Source of the DNA: Streptomyces coeruleorubidus
GTDB lineage: Bacteria > Actinomycetota > Actinomycetes > Streptomycetales > Streptomycetaceae
DNA length: 64,000 nt
NCBI RefSeq assembly: GCF_008705135.1
Contig: NZ_CP023694.1
Coordinates: 7,787,001-7,851,000 of the forward strand
Reading direction: 5' to 3'
Below the pieces are notes generated by a model, which saw only the letters and a list, made by a program, of their open reading frames with translations, was not told the origin of the DNA and made no database searches. The number at the start of each line of letters is the position of its first letter. Position 1 is the stretch's first letter. Positions 52,797 to 61,844 of this stretch are shown here, piece by piece. The position numbers and the translations under genes are program-made.

Positions 52797-54668
52797 TTAG
52801 TTGCTGCCGCTCACCTGGTCCATGGGGAGCCACAGCACCGTGCCCCTGGCGGCCGCGCTCTTGGTGCCGGCGCCCAACTCCCTGTCGGTGAGGGCCCGGT
52901 TCCAGACGCGGACGTCGTCGACCGCCCCCGTGAGGAACGCCCGGCTGTCCATGCGCTGGCCGATGTGCACGCCGAACGGGGAGTTGCGGCTGACCGAGCC
53001 CGGCACGTCCGGGGTGCTGATCGGCGTGCCGTCGAGGAAGAGGGTCAGTTGCCCACCGCCCCGGCGCAGGACCAGGTGGTGCCAGCGGCCGTCGTTGCGG
53101 GCGCCGTCGGTCCACACGGAGGCCGTCCTGACGGTCGCCGCGCCCGACCGGGTGGTGATGAGCGCCCGGACCCGGTCGCTCGCCGGCTCTCCGCGCAGCC
53201 AGACCTGCGGCTGCGTGCTGCCGATGCCGCCCATCCACAGGAAGGGCTGTTCGCCGGTCGTAGCGGTGTAGCGGAAGAACAGAGAGGCCGTGAAGTCGCC
53301 CTCGCCGAGCTGCAGTCGGGACCGGTACGGCAGGCGTACGGCGTCGTCGATGCCGTCGAAGGACAGCGCGCCGCCGCGGACACCCGCAGTCCGCCCGGCA
53401 TCGCCGAGGACGGCCGCGGGCCGCGCGCCCGGCGCCGCGTCGCGGGTGGTCGGGTCGGCGCCACGGCGCGGTTTCAGCCAGTCCTCGGTGAAACGGGCGA
53501 AACGGATCTCGTCACGGGCGTCGACCGCGCCGCCCTCGTACAGCAGGCCCACCGTCGAGGAGTCGACCGCCGCCATGTCGGAGTAGCCGGACCAGTCCGT
53601 GGTGACGACCGTGCCCCGGTCCACGCTGTCCCAGGTGCGCCCGCCGTCGTAGGAGGAGCGGACCATCATCGTCCGGCGGCGGTCGGGATCGGCCGGGGCG
53701 GACAGCAGCATTCGGCCGCCGAGGCGCAGCGTCGCGCCCTGGACCTGCGGGGTGTAGAGGTCCGGGAGAGCACGGAAGGGCGTGGCGAAGCTGTCGCCGC
53801 CGTCCAGGCTGAAGGTCTGGGAGCGGTGCCCCGGATCGGTGCCGTCCTGTTCGCGGCCGCTGACGAGGACGGCCCCGTCGGCCCGTTCGGTGAGCGTCAC
53901 CTCGGACGGCTTCTGCCGGAACATGCCGTCCTGCGGTATCGGCCAGGAGTCGGTGGCGCCGATCCGCCAGTGGTCGCCGCCGTCGTCGCTGACGATGAGC
54001 GCGGCGTGGTTCGCTGTGACCCTGCTGCCGTCCCACGTCTCGGTGTTGACGCCGAACACCAGCCGCCCGGCGTGCTTGCCGCGGGTGAGCTGGATGCCGT
54101 GCACGGGCCCGGTGGCGTACCAGGAGTTCCAGTGCTCGGGCAGGATCTCGTCGCTCAGGTCGCGCGGCTCGGACCAGGTCCGGCCGTCGTCGTCGCTGTA
54201 CTGGAGGTGCGGGGTGCGGTCGCAGGGGACGGTGCAGTTGCCGGCGTCCGTACGGCCCGTGTTGTACGTCTCGGCCAGCAGGATCCGGCCGGTCCTGCGG
54301 TCCACGACGGGCGCCGGGTTGCCGTGCGTGTCGCCCGCGCCCTCGTTGACGACCTGGAGCGGTCCCCAGGTGCGGCCGCCGTCGGTGGAGCGTTTGAGGA
54401 CGATGTCGATGTCGGCCGCGTCACCGCAGTTGAGGACGCGGCCCTCGGCGAAGGCGAGCAGCGTGCCGGCCGTGGTCCGCACGATCGCCGGGATCCGGAA
54501 GCACGCGTAACCGGGGTCCTGGGAGGCCTTGAAGAGGACCTGCTGGTCGAACTCCGATAACGATGGGGAGGGTTGGGCATGGGCCGGGCTCGCGGGCGCG
54601 AGCAGCGCCGCGGCGGTGAGGACGGCTGTCAGGGTGGATCTCAGACGTGCGCGAAGACTTGACGGCAT
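52797..54668 (-). CDS. secreted exo-alpha-sialidase with C-terminal LamG-like domain
   Basis: A 623-residue secreted sialidase (GH33). A signal peptide (residues 1-31, ending AHAQP) precedes the six-bladed propeller. The catalytic arginine is in the YACFRIPAIV motif. Asp-box repeats follow: RSTDGGRTWG, YSDDDGRTWSE, VSDDGGDHWR, FSLDGGDSFA and SSYDGGRTWD. A C-terminal concanavalin/LamG-like domain (about 420-600) contains LSFDGIDDAVRLPYRS and VDDVRVWNRALTDREL and probably binds carbohydrate. The enzyme releases terminal sialic acid. It forms an operon with the DUF4185-like gene and has repeated CGGACAT motifs upstream. Confidence 0.92.
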   Translation of the reverse strand: MPSSLRARLRSTLTAVLTAAALLAPASPAHAQPSPSLSEFDQQVLFKASQDPGYACFRIPAIVRTTAGTLLAFAEGRVLNCGDAADIDIVLKRSTDGGRTWGPLQVVNEGAGDTHGNPAPVVDRRTGRILLAETYNTGRTDAGNCTVPCDRTPHLQYSDDDGRTWSEPRDLSDEILPEHWNSWYATGPVHGIQLTRGKHAGRLVFGVNTETWDGSRVTANHAALIVSDDGGDHWRIGATDSWPIPQDGMFRQKPSEVTLTERADGAVLVSGREQDGTDPGHRSQTFSLDGGDSFATPFRALPDLYTPQVQGATLRLGGRMLLSAPADPDRRRTMMVRSSYDGGRTWDSVDRGTVVTTDWSGYSDMAAVDSSTVGLLYEGGAVDARDEIRFARFTEDWLKPRRGADPTTRDAAPGARPAAVLGDAGRTAGVRGGALSFDGIDDAVRLPYRSRLQLGEGDFTASLFFRYTATTGEQPFLWMGGIGSTQPQVWLRGEPASDRVRALITTRSGAATVRTASVWTDGARNDGRWHHLVLRRGGGQLTLFLDGTPISTPDVPGSVSRNSPFGVHIGQRMDSRAFLTGAVDDVRVWNRALTDRELGAGTKSAAARGTVLWLPMDQVSGSN

Positions 54669-54716
54669 GGTGCGACCTGCCCTTCATGCGTCTGTCGGCT
54701 GGACCACCGAGGCATG

Positions 54717-54758
54717 GGAACGGACATCCGGGGAACGGACATTCGGTCAATCGGACAT
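54717..54758 (-). promoter_or_regulatory. three direct CGGACAT repeats upstream of the sialidase gene
   Basis: CGGACAT occurs at 54721, 54736 and 54752; the first two sit in GGAACGGACAT units 15 bases apart. They lie 53-90 bases before the sialidase start. Such spaced direct repeats suit a regulator binding on one DNA face every 1.5 turns. The regulator is unknown. Confidence 0.4.
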
Positions 54759-54824
54759 CCCACGTCCCATGTTTGGGGCCACAGACGGTACTTGGCTTCA
54801 CAGACCCCCCACAAGGAGCGTGCG

Positions 54825-55732
54825 TCAGGGGATCAGGACGACCTTGCCGAGGTTGGCCCTCGCCTCGATCTCCCCGTGTGCCTTCGCCGCGTCCTGAAGG
54901 GCGAACTCCCCGTGCACGACGGGTCTGACCGTTCCGGCCGCGAACAGCCGCCACAGTTCCTCGCGCCACTGCTCGTACACCTCCGGCTTCCCGCGCGCGA
55001 CGCGGGCCATCTGGAACCCGATCACCGACTTGGCGCCGGCGAGCAGGTCGTACGCCTGGACGGTGCCGCCGCCCGAGCTGTACGCCACCAGCCGTCCCTC
55101 CGGGGCGAGTGCGGCGAGGGCCCGAGCTCGCCGCCGACCGCGTCCAGGGCGTAGTCGACCGGAGCGCCCCAGGTGCCGTCGCCGTAGCTGACGACGTGGT
55201 CGGCGCCGAGGCCGCGGACGAAGTCGGCCTTGGCCGGATCGGAGACGGCTCCCACGACCCGTCCGGCGCCCCGCGTCCTGGCCAGTTGCACGGCCAGGTG
55301 CCCGACGCCGCTCGCCGCGGCGGTGAGCAGGGCCGCCTCGCCCGGCTCGGGGCGCGCCGCCTCCAGGGCGCCGAGGGCGACCAGGCCGCTGCGGACCAGG
55401 GCGACGGCTGTGACGGCGCCGGCGTCCGCCGGGACCGGGGAGGCCATGGCCTCGTGCAGGAGCGCGAAGTCGGCGTAGCCATGGCCGAAGCAGAGCCCTG
55501 TCACGCGGTCGCCGGTGCCGAAGCGGGTGACGCCCTCGCCGACGGCGGTGACCTCCCCGGCGATCTCGCCGCCGAGCGGGACCGGCTCCGGGGCCTCGGT
55601 GACCTTGCGGACGACCGGGAGCGTGACGCCGATCGCCTCCGCGCGCACGAGCAGTTCTCCGGGGCCGGGCTCGGGGACCGGTGCCTCCTCCGTGAACAGG
55701 GGGCCGCCTCGGGATTCGTAGCGGACGCGGCG
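54825..55732 (-). pseudogene. zinc-type alcohol dehydrogenase/quinone oxidoreductase, frameshifted
   Basis: The frames together encode an MDR-family NADPH:quinone reductase of about 302 residues. The N-terminal part has PLGGEIAGEVTAVGEGVTRF, and TAAASGVGHLAVQLARTRGAGRVV is the cofactor site. At 55118-55123 (GGGCCC) the frame is lost: upstream reads DAVGGELG and downstream AALAPEGRLVAYSSGGG with AKAHGEIEARANLGKVVLIP. One missing base explains it; sequencing error in the GC run or a real mutation cannot be separated here. The ATG at 55732 is chosen from the MRRVRYESRG opening. It is divergent from a MarR gene with strong operators between. Confidence 0.75.
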
Positions 55733-55771
55733 CATCGCACCTCCGGACGTCGTCGGACATCCCCACGAAAT

Positions 55772-55828
55772 CGTTGGGGCGCCCAACGGTATAGGAGGAT
55801 CATAGGGAGAACCAACGATTTCTTGGTT
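55772..55828. promoter_or_regulatory. MarR-type operators between quinone reductase and marR
   Basis: CGTTGGG-GCG-CCCAACG (55772-55788) and AACCAA-N7-TTGGTT (55810-55828) are perfect inverted repeats. They also form the longer symmetry AAATCGTTGG / CCAACGATTT (55768-55777 and 55812-55821). The pair fits dimer binding sites for the adjacent MarR protein. Confidence 0.65.
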
Positions 55829-55839
55829 AGGCTGCGGCC

Positions 55840-56277
55840 ATGTCGGAAGCTCCCCTCCCCGCGATCCGCTCCCTGCCGAGCTGGCTGCTCGGCCGTGCCG
55901 CCGCCCGTGGCCGGGCCCTGGTGGCCGAGGCGCTGGCCGAGCAGGACATGCGGATGTGGCACCACGTGGTGCTGTCCGCCGTCCGCGACCTGGCCCCCGT
56001 CGCCCAGGCCGACCTCGGGCGCGGGGTCGGGCTGGACCCCAAGGACCTGGTCGGCATCCTGAACGACCTCCAGGCGGCGGGCCTGGTGGTGCGCGAGCCG
56101 GACCCGAAGGACCGGCGGAAGAACGCGGTGTCCCTCACCGCCCGGGGAGCCCGGCTGCTGACGCGCTGCGAGAAGGCGGCCCGCGCGGCCAACGACGAGC
56201 TGCTCGCCCCGCTGTCGGAGGCCGAACGCGAGCAGTTCACGGGCATGCTGCGGCGCATATCCGGCACGGGCGACTGA
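55840..56277 (+). CDS. MarR family transcriptional regulator
   Basis: A 145-residue winged-helix regulator. The recognition region is VAQADLGRGVGLDPKDLVGILNDLQAAGLV, the wing is REPDPKDRRKNAVSLTARG, and helices at both ends form the dimer. MarR repressors respond to phenolic or oxidising compounds and usually control a neighbouring efflux or reductase gene. Here the divergent quinone reductase is the likely target. Tandem palindromes lie directly before the start. Confidence 0.87.
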   Translation: MSEAPLPAIRSLPSWLLGRAAARGRALVAEALAEQDMRMWHHVVLSAVRDLAPVAQADLGRGVGLDPKDLVGILNDLQAAGLVVREPDPKDRRKNAVSLTARGARLLTRCEKAARAANDELLAPLSEAEREQFTGMLRRISGTGD

Positions 56278-56310
56278 CGGCTGCTCCGCCGGGGCCGGGC
56301 CGAGACGGGG

Positions 56311-56327
56311 CCCCTGCGGCGCAGGGG
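56311..56327. terminator. 7-bp GC hairpin between marR and fdhD
   Basis: CCCCTGC-GGC-GCAGGGG lies between two convergent genes, 34 bases after the marR stop. It may serve both directions. The short stem makes this uncertain in so GC-rich a region. Confidence 0.4.
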
Positions 56328-56376
56328 GCGCTCCCCGCCGGTCGGGGCCCCGCCGCCGTGTCGCGGGGGAACCTGC

Positions 56377-57225
56377 TCAGCCCTGGGCGGCCGCGGCCCG
56401 CAGGGCGATACGGTCCTCACCCGCGTACACGTTCATGGAGCTGCCCCGCAGGAAGCCCACCAGCGTCAGGCCCGTCTCGGCGGCCAGGTCCACCGCCAGC
56501 GAGGACGGGGCCGACACCGCCGCCAGGACCGGCATGCCGGCCATCACGGCCTTCTGCGCCAGCTCGAAGGAGGCCCGGCCCGAGACGAGCAGGATCGTCC
56601 GCGACAGCGGCAGGTCCCCGTTCTGAAGGGCGCGGCCGACCAGCTTGTCGACCGCGTTGTGCCGGCCCACGTCCTCCCGGACGTCCAGCAGCTCGCCCTC
56701 CTCCGAGAAGAGGGCCGCCGCGTGCAGGCCCCCGGTCCGGTCGAAGACCCGCTGGGCCGCGCGCAGCCGGTCGGGCAGACTCGCGAGCAGCTCGGGAGTG
56801 ACCCGGACCGGGGGCATGTCGGCGATGGGCCAGCGGGCCGTGGTGCGCACCGCGTCCAGCGAGGCCTTGCCGCACAGACCGCAGGAGGACGTGGTGTAGA
56901 CGTTCCGTTCCAGCGTGATGTCGGGGATCACCACGTCCGGGGCCGTCTGCACGTCGACCACGTTGTACGTGTTCGACCCGTCGGCCGTGGCCCCCGCGCA
57001 GTAGACGATGTTCCGCAGGTCACGCTGCCCGCCGAGCACCCCCTCGCTCACCAGGAAGCCCGCCGCCAGCGCGAAGTCGTCGCCCGGCGTGCGCATGGTG
57101 ATCGCCAGGGGCCTGCCGTTCAGCCGGATCTCCAGGGGCTCCTCGGCGACGAGCGTGTCCGGGCGGCTGGAGACCGCCCCGTCGCGGATGCGGAGCACCT
57201 TGCGTCGTTCCGTGACTCGTCCCAT
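56377..57225 (-). CDS. fdhD: formate dehydrogenase accessory sulfurtransferase FdhD
   Basis: A 282-residue FdhD. The conserved SSCGLCGK with both cysteines of the CxxC motif is near residue 114, EVGRHNAVDK in the form EDVGRHNAVDKLVG is near 190, and SGRASFELAQKAVMAG near 215. FdhD passes sulfur from a cysteine desulfurase to the molybdenum cofactor, which formate dehydrogenase needs for activity. It is the last gene of the formate dehydrogenase run, 8 bases after the iron-sulfur subunit. The ATG is at 57225. Confidence 0.93.
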   Translation of the reverse strand: MGRVTERRKVLRIRDGAVSSRPDTLVAEEPLEIRLNGRPLAITMRTPGDDFALAAGFLVSEGVLGGQRDLRNIVYCAGATADGSNTYNVVDVQTAPDVVIPDITLERNVYTTSSCGLCGKASLDAVRTTARWPIADMPPVRVTPELLASLPDRLRAAQRVFDRTGGLHAAALFSEEGELLDVREDVGRHNAVDKLVGRALQNGDLPLSRTILLVSGRASFELAQKAVMAGMPVLAAVSAPSSLAVDLAAETGLTLVGFLRGSSMNVYAGEDRIALRAAAAQG

Positions 57226-57232
57226 GTCCTGA

Positions 57233-58093
57233 TCAGCCCCGGTTCTGTACGTGCTGGTAGCCGAAGCGGCCCTTGATGCAGAGGTTGCCGTGGGTCACCG
57301 GGTTGTCGTGCGGCGAGGTGACCTTCACGATCTCATTGTCCTGCACGTGCAGCGTCAGGTTGCAGCCCACTCCGCAGTACGCGCACACCGTGGTCGTCTC
57401 CGTCTGCCGCGACTCGTCCCACGTACCCGCCGCGCGCATGTCGAACTCGGACTTGAAGGACAGTGCGCCCGTCGGGCACACCTCGATGCAGTTCCCGCAG
57501 TACACGCACGCCGAGTCGGTCAGCGGGGCGTCGTGCTCCACGGCGATCCGGGCGTCGAAACCGCGCCCGGCGACCGAGATCGCGAAGGTGTTCTGCCACT
57601 GGTCGCCGCAGGCGTCGACGCACTTGTAGCAGAGGATGCACTTGTCGTAGTCCCGCACGTACAGGTCGTTGTCGATCTTCGGCTCCTCGTTGAGCCGGGC
57701 CGCGTCCGGGCCGAAGCGGTCCGGCTTCGCCTCGTACTCCTTGAGCCACTCGGCGACGCGGGGTGTCGTCGACAGATCGACGGACGACGCGAGCAGTTCG
57801 AGGACGATCTTCCGGCTGTGCCGGGCCCGCTCGGTGTCGGTGCGGACCTCCATGCCCGGCTCGGCCTTGCGGGAGCAGGCCGGGACGAGGGTGCGGGCCC
57901 CCTCGACCTCGACGACGCAGACCCGGCAGGCGTTCTTCGGGCGCAGGGTGTCGCCCTCGCACAGGGTCGGGATGTCCTTCCCGGCCGCCCGGCAGGCGTC
58001 GAGGATCGTCGAGCCCTCGGGGACCCTGGCCTCCTCGCCGTCGATCGTGAGCTCCAGCACGCGGCGCGGGATCCCCAGCGGTGTGACGGTCAT
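57233..58093 (-). CDS. iron-sulfur subunit of formate dehydrogenase with fused Fe4S4 domain
   Basis: A 286-residue electron-transfer protein. An N-terminal [2Fe-2S] ferredoxin domain (TLCEGDTLRPKNACRVCVVE) is followed by the NuoG-like helical segment. Two [4Fe-4S] motifs follow (CILCYKCVDACGD and CVYCGNCIEVCP). At the C-terminus TVCAYCGVGCNLTLHVQDNE with GNLCIKGRFG is the Fe4S4 domain that normally begins the molybdopterin subunit. The FdsA catalytic chain is therefore split, its front part encoded here and its core at 59919-61844. The ATG overlaps the NuoEF-like stop by four bases. Confidence 0.85.
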   Translation of the reverse strand: MTVTPLGIPRRVLELTIDGEEARVPEGSTILDACRAAGKDIPTLCEGDTLRPKNACRVCVVEVEGARTLVPACSRKAEPGMEVRTDTERARHSRKIVLELLASSVDLSTTPRVAEWLKEYEAKPDRFGPDAARLNEEPKIDNDLYVRDYDKCILCYKCVDACGDQWQNTFAISVAGRGFDARIAVEHDAPLTDSACVYCGNCIEVCPTGALSFKSEFDMRAAGTWDESRQTETTTVCAYCGVGCNLTLHVQDNEIVKVTSPHDNPVTHGNLCIKGRFGYQHVQNRG

Positions 58094-59913
58094 TCGTACG
58101 CCCCCAGACGGTCGATGGCGGATTCCACGGCGTTCCACGCGGTCTGCCCCAGACCGCAGATCGAGGCGTCCCGCATCGCGCGGCCGACCTCCCTCAGCAG
58201 GGCGATGTCCCCGGCGGCGTCGGTGCCGGTGCGCTCCACGATCCGGTGCAGCGCCTCCTCCTGCCGCACGGTCCCGACCCGGCAGGGCACGCACTGCCCG
58301 CACGACTCGTCGCGGAAGAACTCCGCGATGCGCAGCAGGAGCCGGGGGAGGGGCACGCTGTCGTCGAAGGCCATGACGACGCCCGAGCCGAGCGTCGTGC
58401 CCGCCTCCCGTGTCCCTTCGAAGGTGAGGGGGATGTCCAGCTCGTCGGCCCGTACGAAGCCGCCCGCCGCCCCGCCGAGCAGCACCGCCCGCAGCCCGTC
58501 CCGCACCCCGGCGAGGGTGAGCAGGTCGCCCAGCGTTGCACCGAACGGCAGCTCGTAAACCCCCGGCCGCTCCACACTCCCGGACACGCAGAACAGCTTC
58601 GGCCCGGTGGACCTGCCCGTGCCGATCGCCGCGTACGCCGGAGCGCCCATGGTGAGGATCGGCAGCACATTGACCAGCGTCTCGACGTTGTTCTCGACCG
58701 TCGGCTTGCCGAACAGGCCCTTCTCCACGGGGAACGGCGGCTTCGAGCGGGGCTCGCCCCGGTAGCCCTCGATGGAGTTGAACAGGGCCGTCTCCTCGCC
58801 GCAGATGTAGGCGCCCGCACCGCGCCGGATCTCGATGTCGAAGGCGTGGCCCTGGCCGAGGACGTCGTCGCCGAGCAGTCCACGCGCGCGTGCCTGCGCG
58901 ATCGCGTGTTCGAGGCGATGCAGGGAGCGCGGGTACTCGCCGCGCAGGTAGAGGTAGCCCTTGTGGGCGCCCGTCGCGTACCCGGCGATCGTCATGGCCT
59001 CGACCAGTGCGTACGGGTCGCCCTCCATGAGCACGCGGTCCTTGAAGGTGCCCGGCTCGGACTCGTCGGCGTTGCAGACGAGGTAGTGCGGGTGGTCCGG
59101 CTGGGACGCCGTGGCCTGCCACTTGCGGCCGGTCGGGAAGGCGGCGCCGCCGCGCCCGGCCAGGCCCGAGTCGGTGACCTCGCGGATGACCCCGGCGGGG
59201 CCCAGCTCGAAGGCCCGGCGCAGGGCGGTGTAGCCGCCGTGGGCGCGGTAGTCGTCCAGGGACGCCGGGTCGACCACGCCGACGCGGGGCAGCAGCATCA
59301 GGCCGTCCTGTCCGGCCTGGGGCACCGCGAGCGCGGCCGGGGGCTCCTCCGGCGCCGAGTCGGGGGCGCTCGCGGCGAGCACGGCTTCCTCGACGGTCGC
59401 CGGTGCGGACACCGCCGTCCGCACCGGGTCCCCGGCCCTGATCGCGAGCGCGGCCGGGGCGCGTTCGCACAGGCCGAGGCAGGGGCTGCGCTCGACCGCG
59501 ACCCCGCTGCCCGGGCCCAGCCGCTCCTCGATCCCCGAGCACAGCTCCGGCGCCCCGGCCGCCGCGCACGCCAGGTCGGTGCAGACGTGCAGCACGGTAG
59601 CCGGACGCGGCTTGACGGAGAACATGGCGTAGAAGGTGGCGACCCCGTACGCCTCCGCCGGCGGCACCGTCAGCCGCCGGCACAGGTAGTCGAGGGCGCC
59701 GTCGCTGATCCAGCCGACCCGGTCGTTGATCGCGTGCAGCCCCGGCAACAGCAGGTCGCGGCGGTCCCGGGCCTCGCGTCCGCCACGGGCCCACCTCAGA
59801 TCCGCGTCGGAGCGGTCGGCGCCCTCCCAGGAGGACTCCGGAGGCCCGAGCAGGGCGTCGACGGCCGCCCGTTCGTCGTCCGTCGGTTTGCTGTCGCCGA
59901 AGTGCAGGTCCAC
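58090..59913 (-). CDS. NuoE-NuoF fused NAD-binding subunit of formate dehydrogenase
   Basis: A 607-residue fusion. Residues about 30-165 form the NuoE-like thioredoxin-fold [2Fe-2S] domain (VCTDLACAAAGA, PCLGLCERAPA). After a Pro/Ala linker, residues 215-607 form the NuoF-like part with FMN site SGLAGRGGAAFPTGRKW, NAD site region RRGAGAYICGEETAL, and [4Fe-4S] ligands SCGQCVPCRVGT and SICGLGQ. This is the diaphorase component passing electrons from formate to NAD+. The GTG start is five bases after the molybdopterin subunit stop. All run as one operon. Confidence 0.88.
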   Translation of the reverse strand: MDLHFGDSKPTDDERAAVDALLGPPESSWEGADRSDADLRWARGGREARDRRDLLLPGLHAINDRVGWISDGALDYLCRRLTVPPAEAYGVATFYAMFSVKPRPATVLHVCTDLACAAAGAPELCSGIEERLGPGSGVAVERSPCLGLCERAPAALAIRAGDPVRTAVSAPATVEEAVLAASAPDSAPEEPPAALAVPQAGQDGLMLLPRVGVVDPASLDDYRAHGGYTALRRAFELGPAGVIREVTDSGLAGRGGAAFPTGRKWQATASQPDHPHYLVCNADESEPGTFKDRVLMEGDPYALVEAMTIAGYATGAHKGYLYLRGEYPRSLHRLEHAIAQARARGLLGDDVLGQGHAFDIEIRRGAGAYICGEETALFNSIEGYRGEPRSKPPFPVEKGLFGKPTVENNVETLVNVLPILTMGAPAYAAIGTGRSTGPKLFCVSGSVERPGVYELPFGATLGDLLTLAGVRDGLRAVLLGGAAGGFVRADELDIPLTFEGTREAGTTLGSGVVMAFDDSVPLPRLLLRIAEFFRDESCGQCVPCRVGTVRQEEALHRIVERTGTDAAGDIALLREVGRAMRDASICGLGQTAWNAVESAIDRLGAYE

Positions 59914-59918
59914 TTACG

Positions 59919-61844
59919 TCACCTCACGATGGTCGCGACGGGCAGCTTCTCGATCCGGATCGCCGACGCCTTGAACTCCGCCGTCCCCGCGATCGGGCAG
60001 TTCGCCTCGATCGTCAGTGCGTTGGTGTCCACCTCGTCCGGGAAGTGCATGGTCATGAAGGCGAGCCCGGGCCGCAGCGCGGTGTCCACCCACACGGGTG
60101 CGGTCACCGACCCGCGCCGCGAGGTGACCTGGACCTGCTCGCCGACCACCACCCCGTAGCGCTCGGCGTCCTCCGGGCACAGTTCGATGTACTCGCCGCG
60201 CCGCAGCGGCGAGGCGTAACCGCCGCTCTGCACACCGGTGTTGTACGAGTCGAGCCGCCGACCGGTGGTGAGCCGGATCGGGTACTCCTCGTCGGTGAGG
60301 TCCACGGGCGGGTCGTGCTGCACGATCCCGAAGGGCGCCGGGCGACCGCGCCGTTCGGGCTCCCGCTCCCACAACCGGCCGTGCAGGTACGTCGGTTCGA
60401 GCCGGTCCGTGCCCGGGCACGGCCACTGGATGCCCTGGTGCTCCTCCAGGCGCTCGTACGTCATGCCGTAGTGGTCGGGCGAGACCGACCTGAGCTCGTT
60501 CCACACGGTCTCGGCGTCGGCGTACTTCCAGTCGTGGCCGAGGCGGGCCGCGAGGTCGCAGATGATGTCGATGTCCTCGCGGGCCTCGCCGGGCGGCGTG
60601 ACGGCCTTGCGGACGCGCTGCACGCGCCGCTCGCTGTTGGTGGTCGTGCCGTCGGTCTCCGCCCAGCCGGCCGTGGCCGGCAGGACGACGTCCGCGAGCT
60701 CGGCCGTCTTCGTGAGGAAGATGTCCTGCACGACGAGGAAGTCGAGGGCTTTCAGACGCCGTACGGCCTGCTCGCTGTCGGCCTCCGACTGGGCCGGGTT
60801 CTCGCCGATGCAGTAGACGGCCTTGAGGGTGCCGTCCTCCATGGCCTCGAACATCTCCGTGAGGTTCAGCCCGTAGTGGGGCTGGATGACGGTGTCCCAG
60901 GCGGACTCGAACTTCAGCCGGGTGTCCGGGTCGAGGATGTCCTGGAATCCGGGCAGGCGGTTGGGGATCGCGCCCATGTCGCCGCCGCCCTGCACGTTGT
61001 TCTGTCCGCGCAGGGGTTGCAGGCCGGCGCCGTAGCGGCCGACGTGCCCGGTGAGCAGGGACAGGTTGATCAGGGCGCGCACGTTGTCGGTGCCGTTGTG
61101 GTGCTCGGTGATGCCGAGGGTCCAGCACAGCTGGGCACGCTCGGCGCGGGCGTAGGCGTGCGCCAGCTCGCGGATGGCGGCGGCCGGCACGCCCGTCACC
61201 TTCTCGGCGAGCGACAGCGTCCACGGCTCGACCAGCGCCTTGTACTCCTCGAAGCCGATGGTCGCCCGCGCGATGAACGCCTCGTTCGCGAGGCCCGCGT
61301 GGATGATCTCGCGGCCGATCGCGTGCGCCATCGGGATGTCGGTGCCGACGTTGAGGCCCAGCCAGCTCTCCGCCCACTCGGCGGTCGAGGTCCGGCGCGG
61401 ATCGACCGCGTACATCCGGGCGCCGTTCCGGATCCCCTTCAGCACGTGCTGGAAGAAGATCGGGTGCGCGAAGCGGGCGTTGGAGCCCCACATCACGATG
61501 ACGTCGGTGTGCTCGATCTCCTCGTACGACGACGTCCCGCCGCCCGAGCCGAACGCCGCCGACAGGCCCGCCACGCTCGGGGCATGGCAGGTGCGGTTGC
61601 AGGAATCGACGTTGTTGGTGCCCATGACGACCCGGGCGAACTTCTGGGCCACGTAGTTCATCTCGTTCGTCGCCCGGGCGCAGGAGAACATGCCGAACGC
61701 GCCGCGGTTGCGGGCCAGGCCCCGGGCCGCCCGGTCCAGGGCCTCCTCCCAGCTCGCCCGGCGGAAGGGCTCGTCGCGCGAGTCCCTGACCAGGGGGTGG
61801 GTGAGCCGGGTGTAGGTCTTCGGGCTTCGGTCGCGTTTGCTCAT
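59919..61844 (-). CDS. molybdopterin-binding catalytic subunit of formate dehydrogenase, without Fe4S4 domain
   Basis: A 641-residue molybdopterin oxidoreductase. It begins directly at the region after the missing Fe4S4 domain (YTRLTHPLVRD). The molybdenum ligand position is in SCNRTCHAPSVAGL, where a Cys stands in place of selenocysteine, followed by the catalytic His. Cofactor segments are VMWGSNARFAHP, GENPAQSEADSEQA and LDSYNTGVQSGGYASP, and the C-terminal molydop_binding domain is intact. Its partner Fe4S4 domain lies at the C-terminus of the 57233-58093 product. Substrate could be formate or a related small molecule. Start and upstream stop overlap as ATGA. Confidence 0.87.
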   Translation of the reverse strand: MSKRDRSPKTYTRLTHPLVRDSRDEPFRRASWEEALDRAARGLARNRGAFGMFSCARATNEMNYVAQKFARVVMGTNNVDSCNRTCHAPSVAGLSAAFGSGGGTSSYEEIEHTDVIVMWGSNARFAHPIFFQHVLKGIRNGARMYAVDPRRTSTAEWAESWLGLNVGTDIPMAHAIGREIIHAGLANEAFIARATIGFEEYKALVEPWTLSLAEKVTGVPAAAIRELAHAYARAERAQLCWTLGITEHHNGTDNVRALINLSLLTGHVGRYGAGLQPLRGQNNVQGGGDMGAIPNRLPGFQDILDPDTRLKFESAWDTVIQPHYGLNLTEMFEAMEDGTLKAVYCIGENPAQSEADSEQAVRRLKALDFLVVQDIFLTKTAELADVVLPATAGWAETDGTTTNSERRVQRVRKAVTPPGEAREDIDIICDLAARLGHDWKYADAETVWNELRSVSPDHYGMTYERLEEHQGIQWPCPGTDRLEPTYLHGRLWEREPERRGRPAPFGIVQHDPPVDLTDEEYPIRLTTGRRLDSYNTGVQSGGYASPLRRGEYIELCPEDAERYGVVVGEQVQVTSRRGSVTAPVWVDTALRPGLAFMTMHFPDEVDTNALTIEANCPIAGTAEFKASAIRIEKLPVATIVR

